From Scheffersomyces stipitis CBS 6054 (lineage: Eukaryota; Ascomycota; Pichiomycetes; Serinales; Debaryomycetaceae), in assembly GCF_000209165.1 (NCBI RefSeq), contig NC_009043.1:1116001-1180000 (forward strand): a stretch of 64,000 bases of DNA, written 5' to 3'. Shown here piece by piece: positions 58,106-64,000 of this stretch. Position 1 is the stretch's first letter; each line of letters starts with the position of its first letter. The translations under genes were made by a program, and so were the position numbers. Below the pieces are notes generated by a model. The model saw only the letters and a list, made by a program, of their open reading frames with translations. It had not been told where the DNA came from and searched no databases.

Positions 58106-59816
58106 TTAGGAAGTAATTAAAAAGAGAGAAACGAGTGATAAGGAAAGAACACAACTGAATAGCTGAAGTACAGTTGCAAAATCAGAACAGATGGTCGAAG
58201 TTTTCAAAACGCGACGGTGTGCATATAAACTGAAAAATGAAAAGTGAAGAAGAGCCATAGTTAAGAGCAGAAAGAGATGAGAGAGAGAGGTGAGAGGTGA
58301 CTGTGCAATAATAGAAATGTACAACAAAGACAGCTAGTAGTTCGAGATAAACAGCAGAAAGAAGTAGTCAGGTCCAAAATTTGAATTGCAAAATTCTGGC
58401 TATTTCGACAATTATCGTAGTCTTTACCACCTGTTAATTATGGAACTCGTGTTCCTGCACATTATTTTATGTATAAGAGTCTTCCCAGAATAACCAACTC
58501 TGCCAATCTTCACTAACTAACTAGAATAAATAACTGCTTTCATAAACCAATAGTCAGAATTGGCGTTTCTCGGTCAAAATGACTGAAGACCAGCGTGGAT
58601 ATTTGCCCTACACTACCTCAGTTATTTCGCAGTCTTCGTTGGGCAATTCCAGCTTTTTTGGCAATCCAAATCCTTCCGACTCATGTCTAGATTCCTAGAT
58701 CAAGAAGTAGCCGAGATTACAGATCACAGACTAGGTTATTGACATGAAACGCAATGTGCATCGCAAATTGTGAACTTTTAACACATTTCCTATCGTCAAG
58801 ACGTAGTCTATTTCTCGTATAAATGGAAATCAAGCTTTCCATTGTTAGTTCACACATACACCGGCTATCTGATTATAGCTTAAAGCCTTTTGCAATATTG
58901 GCTACATCTACACACACAAATCATTTGCACAATACCCGATACACAAATTTCTGGGTCTGGCCATACGACCCAACGGATATGAAACGACTGCATTCAATGA
59001 GAGCCCAATACAGTTTTACAAGTTTTGCAATTACGTCACTCTCACATATAGCTCTGTCGATCAGAGAGATGTGAAATTGGGCGCATTGTTAATACCGTCA
59101 ATTGACACAAATAGTGTCCTGCTTTGGCGGCAAGTATTACCTCAGAGAGCCAGATGGAGGTCGTCGCCCCTGAGTGTTCTCGCTTGTTCGGAATATGTTT
59201 GTTTCACGAACGGCAGATCACTCTTCCGAATGCTAACCAATTCCAGTTCGCATTTAAGCGAACTTCTGTAATTTCACGAGGTGATTTAATGGGTAGCATT
59301 GCTTTACTTACTGTAGAAATATTCGGCAAAAATTCTGTACTTCGGATGCTTAACCTGACTATGAGTGTTTCTCCTTTCTGGACCGAACACGCCTCTTCGT
59401 GAGAGTCCTCTGTGCTTGTTAAAGCAAATCATGGCTACTGGTTGCAGAAACAGGAGCGCAAAATTTCATCAGTTCCAGTTCCACATGGTGCCTGGCTCTA
59501 GACCCTGCCGATTAGTAAAGAAACTTGTCGTAATGGTGTCGTAGTACATTATCCTTATCCGTAGTAGAAGGAGCAGTACTAGAGGTAGAAACAGTAAAGT
59601 AGCTCGTAGATTTGAGAGTAAAGAAACACTACAATTGTATTGTTTGTAACCGTGCTGCAACCAGCTTCATCATTCATTAAAAATATAGTAAAACACAACT
59701 AGAAAGAACTAAAACCAGGGAAGTGAATATGTATGTCGATTTCTTCATTTTATATCCCAAATAAATACCATGCTGAGCAAACCGTGAACTCTATAACTGA
59801 AAAAAGTGTAAGAAAT
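58106..59816. other. Intergenic, 1.7 kb
   Basis: Promoter of the DDT/WHIM-like gene at the left, 3' UTR of the bHLH gene at the right. Contains one candidate small ORF (58579-58698). A TATAAATG word at 58818 falls on the start of an 83-codon ORF (58823-59074), which is therefore not credible. No RNA gene seen. Confidence 0.5.
58579..58698 (+). CDS. Possible 39-residue small ORF
   Basis: ATG in an A-rich context (CAAAATG), about 100 bp after a TATAAG word (58472-58477). It encodes a Ser-rich peptide opening MTEDQRGYLPYTTSV. No homology recognised. It stands in 1.7 kb otherwise empty of genes. Promoter-like spacing is the only support. Confidence 0.25.
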   Translation: MTEDQRGYLPYTTSVISQSSLGNSSFFGNPNPSDSCLDS

Positions 59817-61304
59817 CTATTTTTGATCGATAAGACTTCTGATTCCCTCGTTCAACGACTGGATCAACATAATCTCGTTGCTGATCCTGATCAAGGCGTT
59901 ATGCTTCGACAAGTTGGGTAAGCCTTCCTTGTTGACACGAGCACGCTTACTCTTTCTCTGTTCTTCACTGATGGCTGGTAACCTATTGAATGCCTCGATA
60001 TCGATGATCTGGCGCAAGCAACGCTGGTAGGCCAACTTACACAACTGTCTTCTCTTTTGTTCAGAGTGGGAGTGATTCAAACGCTTTTGTTCCAACGACA
60101 ACAATGGCTTTTGGGAGGATCTTCTTCTCTTTTTATGTTGCGTATCATCGTCTTCGTCTTCTTCGTCTTCTTCAGAGTAGCCGTGCTTTCTTTCATTAGA
60201 GTCGTAACCTGGAGGCGTTATTATGTTGCTGTTGGCGTTGTTTTTGTTGTTCTTTCCGTTGATGTCATCAAAAGACGTAGACGACGATTGACGCGAGTCT
60301 GATGGTGTAGGCAACTGACTAGGCGATGCTGTGTTGAGTTTCAAAGAAGGATGGCTGAATGCTTCGGTCAACTCCTTTTTCAAATGCTCGTGGTCTTGCA
60401 TGCGAGTCTGGGGTTGAGTTTGACTCTTGTATTCGGGCTTCATCGTGTACAAGTCATACATGTAGTCCTGGTTGCCGTTGGCCTTGAAGTTCTTCTGCTG
60501 GCTTTGGGGATGTTGCAAGTTATTATAGTAGAATTGCAATGGATTGGTGCTTCCATTAGGGTTGGCTAAGTTGTCCAAGAACTTTTCCAACGCATCAGAC
60601 TCAGTGCTAGAGAAGAAGGTGTCGAGTTCTTCTTCGTCTTCATTTCTCTGCAAAGACTGCTTAGCATTGGAAAATGAGTAGTTCTTGTTAGCATCGAAGC
60701 CTTCTGCATTGGCTCCGTGATAGGGGAGAGCTGTAGAGCCTACAGCAGAGTTGGTGTTACCGGCAGTGATTCCAAGGCCAGAACTGGACGCGGAACTAGA
60801 GCCAGAACCAGAGGCCACCGAAGGGTGGTAGGCTTGGGAAAAGTTATATTGCGGAATGTTGTTTTGGATCCGACGACTGGGACTGTGAAGACTAGTCTGG
60901 GCATGGTCACCAGCAAGCTGGTGATGGCTCTGAGCATCAAGCGAAGTTGAGTACTGTTGGTTCAACATCTGCAATTGGTCAAACGAGTTGAGAGCGTTGG
61001 CACTGCTGCCGTTATTGTTGTCCTGCAACGACGAGAACATCAAGTAGGCTTGTTCGAAGTCCATGTCTGTAGAGAGTAAATCAATGAAGTTGGTTTCAGA
61101 TTGTAGAGTAAGGGTGTCGATAGGGTGATCGAAATTCTGATTCTGATTTTGGCTTTGACTTTGGTTTTCGTTTTGAGCTTCGCCTAAGTTTTCTGTGCTG
61201 AAGGTGTTATCAGAGTTATGTGAGTGTTCTATACTACCGTCAGGATGACTATCTATGTTACCACCAGATATACTATGTTCAGGAGGATACTCAGTGTATG
61301 ACAT
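59817..61304 (-). CDS. INO4-like bHLH transcription factor
   Basis: A 495-residue nuclear DNA-binding protein. The first 390 residues are low-complexity (Ser/Asn/Gln, acidic patches). A Lys/Arg cluster (KKRRRSSQK, about 390) suits a nuclear signal. The bHLH lies at about 402-495. The basic region RLNHSHSEQKRRQLCKLAYQ is close to Saccharomyces Ino4 (RINHVSSEKKRREL). Helix 2 is LSKHNALIRISNEIMLIQSL. The loop between helices is unusually long (about 30 residues, basic). Ino4 with Ino2 activates phospholipid genes; the Yarrowia counterpart Yas1 activates alkane P450 genes. It is much longer than Saccharomyces Ino4 (151). PHO4 and CBF1 were considered and fit less well. Confidence 0.75.
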   Translation of the reverse strand: MSYTEYPPEHSISGGNIDSHPDGSIEHSHNSDNTFSTENLGEAQNENQSQSQNQNQNFDHPIDTLTLQSETNFIDLLSTDMDFEQAYLMFSSLQDNNNGSSANALNSFDQLQMLNQQYSTSLDAQSHHQLAGDHAQTSLHSPSRRIQNNIPQYNFSQAYHPSVASGSGSSSASSSGLGITAGNTNSAVGSTALPYHGANAEGFDANKNYSFSNAKQSLQRNEDEEELDTFFSSTESDALEKFLDNLANPNGSTNPLQFYYNNLQHPQSQQKNFKANGNQDYMYDLYTMKPEYKSQTQPQTRMQDHEHLKKELTEAFSHPSLKLNTASPSQLPTPSDSRQSSSTSFDDINGKNNKNNANSNIITPPGYDSNERKHGYSEEDEEDEDDDTQHKKRRRSSQKPLLSLEQKRLNHSHSEQKRRQLCKLAYQRCLRQIIDIEAFNRLPAISEEQRKSKRARVNKEGLPNLSKHNALIRISNEIMLIQSLNEGIRSLIDQK

Positions 61305-64000
61305 CGTGAAAAAACCTCTCTGGAAACATATGAAAATTTAAGATAATTGGCAAGCTATTTATTTGAAATCCTTTGGAATTCCATCCACACCGAACCCCAG
61401 AATTTGCCTCGTACGGAAATACCCAAATCCTGTTTGGCTAACTAGTTGGAGATGAAAATCTAGGAGTTGTTAAAATTGCTTATAGCTGAACATTTTTATT
61501 TTTGCCTCGTTTTATAAATTATTATTTTCGGTTTTCATTTCTAGTCCATAAAGATATTTTCCTGCGGGTGCGCCCAGGGTTAGAAAATACCGCTGATAGA
61601 AATTTGGATTGCAGGAGAGTTGCATCCATGGAACAAAGGAGGAGAGCGCAAAGAAAGTTATAGTGGGGATTTCAGAAATGCCAATCAAATTGTTGCCAAT
61701 CCCGACTGATTGTTGAGCGCATAGTGTGCTCACTGCTGCACAAGAAATCTCTCAAATAGTAGCTATCTTTTTTGCGGTAATTTTACCCACTCCGGTGCTA
61801 CTTTCGGCAGCCCCTTAAGTATGACGAGGACAAAAGGAAGTTTGGCTGTACTAGCGCGGTTTAGTTCAACACTAGCTCCGGTATGTAGCTCCGTCCGTGA
61901 CGTGCTTGACCGGAGTAGCCTACTAACACTTGAGGATATTATCCTGTTTGTGCGTCAACTACGCCGGCGTTAATGCACGTGTCGTCAGTTAACTCTACAC
62001 CGTTGATGCACGGTGCGGGATTGTCCTGTCGGCTGCCTCTCCTGCCTTCCTCTCTACTCCTCTTCTTCTTTGTCTTTGAACACATTCTACTGTGAAGTCA
62101 CCGTCTCCTAAACGGTCAAACCTGACACTAAATCAAGAGCTATATGAGCAATCGTTTACAATCTTGCTGTGCAATGATATACCCATGGATCTGCCGTTTG
62201 GTGGCCGCAAACGATACCTGCATGCATGTTCGATGTGGACTGCGATGCCATTAAAGTCTGACTGGAAAGTTTCGGAGGGCCCCTCAGCAGTCGGATCTGC
62301 TAGCTCGAATACCCACAATTGCATTTTCGTTTCACGTAGTTGCTGGTTGCGGCCGATCTTTCCCCACCTTCCACTAAGATGAATTATGGGCCAAGTTTGA
62401 TGTGCCCTCTTGTCAAAAGCTTGAAGTTAAATTGCTACAGATAAGCCTGGCACATATCCTTTGCCCTGTCAAAGGGTGGAATGAAGGCACCTCATTCTCG
62501 CTCTCGTACTCTTAGTAGGCAGAATAGATATTCCGGTAATTTTTACACTTCGCTGTACGCTAATTACACATTGACAACTTGGCAACGCAATTAAATAATA
62601 TGGGATTGCAATTGCAGATATCGCATTATCGCATATTCGCGCTAATGAATCTTTACTGGTTAACTTCGTCTACCGCAGACTTACCCAAACCTGGTACCAA
62701 CAAGCCTAGAACACCCACTAACAGCAACCTAGATCTCCCGAGTTCTCTAAACCAGTCCCCACATACTTGGCCCAAGAGGGTCGCGGAAACTTCTCGTACC
62801 ATCTCGTCTCCGCATTTGGTTGGAACAATGCAACCAGCTCTGCTATCTCCTATTTGCTCAGATGTAGGTCTTCTTCTCCTGGAAAGCTGCATATCTCAAC
62901 CCCACTACAGTACCTCAAAACTCCTGTTATTACATACTGTTTGACGGATGCACGACGGATTCCATACAGCAAGTATTGCCTCTTAAGTCCAAGTTTCACA
63001 ATGCCAGTCGCCCTTTTGGGCCTGATGCGGGGTCTAACAATCCATCTCTCGCCCACTTGCTCGCTTGCGAGCTGCGGCTGCGCTATTCCCTGTGTAACCT
63101 GTAAAGTGTCTTGATGTCCGATTTACAGTTCTTGGCGCATCTCCAGTCCAGAGTCGTTCCATCTCCCGTCGCCCGCGTCGCCATCAACCTTCTATACCTC
63201 TCTTGAAGATGCCTATTTTTAACCTGACAGAGCCTAAGTCTGATTGCGGAGAGAACAATCGGCCAGTTATCAAGCTCGGACTCGGAAGAAGTTGGGGTAA
63301 AAGCTCCAAATCTGCCGGAGGTGCTTCGGGTAAAAGGTTTGGTTCGCAAACTGAAGACGTCATAATGCCACCTTAAATTACTTGCCTATCGTCTCAAGAC
63401 CCATTGTTCTGAGCTCCAAAGTCGCCTGAGTGTTACAATCCGATTATCCAAGCGAAGAACCATTTCTGTGAATGCCCCCTCTTCTCGAATTGCTCCACTT
63501 GAAACACTCCTCAGCAGGGACTGAACTCTCCCCTACCCTGAACTCTCTTTATCTCCTTTTAGTGCTCTAGTTTATATCTATTTACGGACTATATTTCTCG
63601 AAAATTGCCTATTTTTTTGGACAAGTTTGTGACCTTGTAACTCTGTCGTTTTGTTTCAATTTATTATTGTAAGCTGTCCATGTATTACCTAGATAATTTT
63701 CGGGGAGAACTGGCGCCGGATTTTTGCCATTTCAGTCAACATTTTATTATAGGGCTCGAATGTGGAAGTCTGGCATTTCTTAGAAAGGAGTTGCAACCCA
63801 AATTTCGTCTTTGGACTTTCTTTTCTCGAACTAACTGTAACTAAAAATGTAACTGTAGATCGTTCCACCCCTTTCTTTTCTATAGATTTCTCCCACGAAT
63901 GACACCTTGACCAGGCACTATCACCCAATTGAGAAATACTTTTGGCTAAACTCAGGTTGCTCCCTGAACTTCTTTCTTGGTGGTGGCTGAAGCTATTTGG
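61305..64000. other. Intergenic, 2.7 kb, bHLH gene upstream region to window end
   Basis: No convincing gene in any frame. A cluster of GC-containing palindromes lies at 61876-61981. ORFs of 60-121 codons after 62092 overlap each other and resemble nothing. A gene start just beyond the window is likely, and pyrimidine-rich DNA at 63520-63900 may be its promoter. Confidence 0.5.
61961..61981. promoter_or_regulatory. Palindrome ACGCCGGCGT next to E-box CACGTG
   Basis: A 10-bp palindrome (61961-61970) and CACGTG (61976-61981), about 660 bp upstream of the bHLH gene. CACGTG is a bHLH target, so autoregulation or Cbf1/Pho4 control is possible. Confidence 0.4.

Noticed and set aside
58823..59074. 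83-codon ORF with a TATAAATG start
   Set aside because: The TATA word coincides with the start codon, so it could not lie in a transcript from that box.
62092..63349. Several ORFs of 60-121 codons near the right end
   Set aside because: Mutually overlapping in different frames, with no recognisable protein or codon bias.
1..64000. Transposons, LTRs, CRISPR arrays or a gene cluster
   Set aside because: No transposase, reverse transcriptase, terminal repeats, spacer arrays or clustered pathway genes were recognised; the two GRE2-like genes are a simple tandem pair.

Overview
This window is nuclear DNA of an ascomycete yeast of the CUG-Ser (CTG) clade, most likely Scheffersomyces stipitis or a close relative. 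Reasons: compact, mostly intronless genes; yeast spliceosomal introns with GTATGT donors and TACTAAC branch points; CTG-clade style promoters (paired Tbf1-type and Cbf1 sites at a ribosomal protein gene); and a CTG codon inside a Ser-Gln repeat of the KIN1/2-type kinase, where only serine keeps the repeat intact. Proteins should be translated with the alternative yeast nuclear code (CUG = Ser). The species name is inference; no database search was run.

Layout, left to right. 0.3-11.1 kb: vacuolar alkaline phosphatase PHO8 (-), an ornithine cyclodeaminase/mu-crystallin family protein (-), an unrecognised, probably mitochondrial helical protein (-), an MFS transporter (+), a short one-membrane-span ORF that looks like the end of a second transporter, then GPI1 (+). 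11.2-16.5 kb: RPS0 with one intron, and two tandem GRE2-like reductases. 17.9-27.4 kb: SMI1/KNR4 (+), ALG10 (-), meiotic APC/C activator AMA1 (+, one small intron), an LSB1/PIN3-like SH3 protein (+), PHB2 (-), MTC6 (-). 28.4-41 kb: a GH3-GNAT fusion (+), a cysteine-rich GPI-type cell-wall protein (-), PCK1 (+) behind a 3-kb non-coding region, and a CYP52 alkane/fatty-acid hydroxylase (+). 41.4-49.5 kb: NUP192 (+), LSM6 (+, intron near its 3' end), ATP17 (+, intron after the presequence). 51-61.3 kb: a KIN1/KIN2-type kinase (+), an ABM-fold protein (-), a DDT/WHIM-like putative chromatin protein (-), an INO4-like bHLH factor (-). The last 2.7 kb shows no convincing gene.

Four spliced genes were rebuilt by eye (RPS0, AMA1, LSM6, ATP17). 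Each junction restores the conserved protein, and the joined reading frames close exactly.

Most genes are independent housekeeping genes. Two themes run through the window: cell-surface biogenesis (GPI1, ALG10, SMI1, CYS-rich wall protein, KIN1/2) and respiratory or gluconeogenic carbon use (PHB2, ATP17, PCK1, CYP52, with an INO4/Yas1-like bHLH factor 20 kb away). The observations most worth following are the AMA1 intron with a Mer1-element-like sequence, a 13-bp element (TTTTGCACCCATY) found five times in non-coding DNA, the GH3-GNAT fusion with an atypical active site, and the composite RPS0 promoter.

No tRNA, rRNA, transposon, LTR or CRISPR array was recognised.
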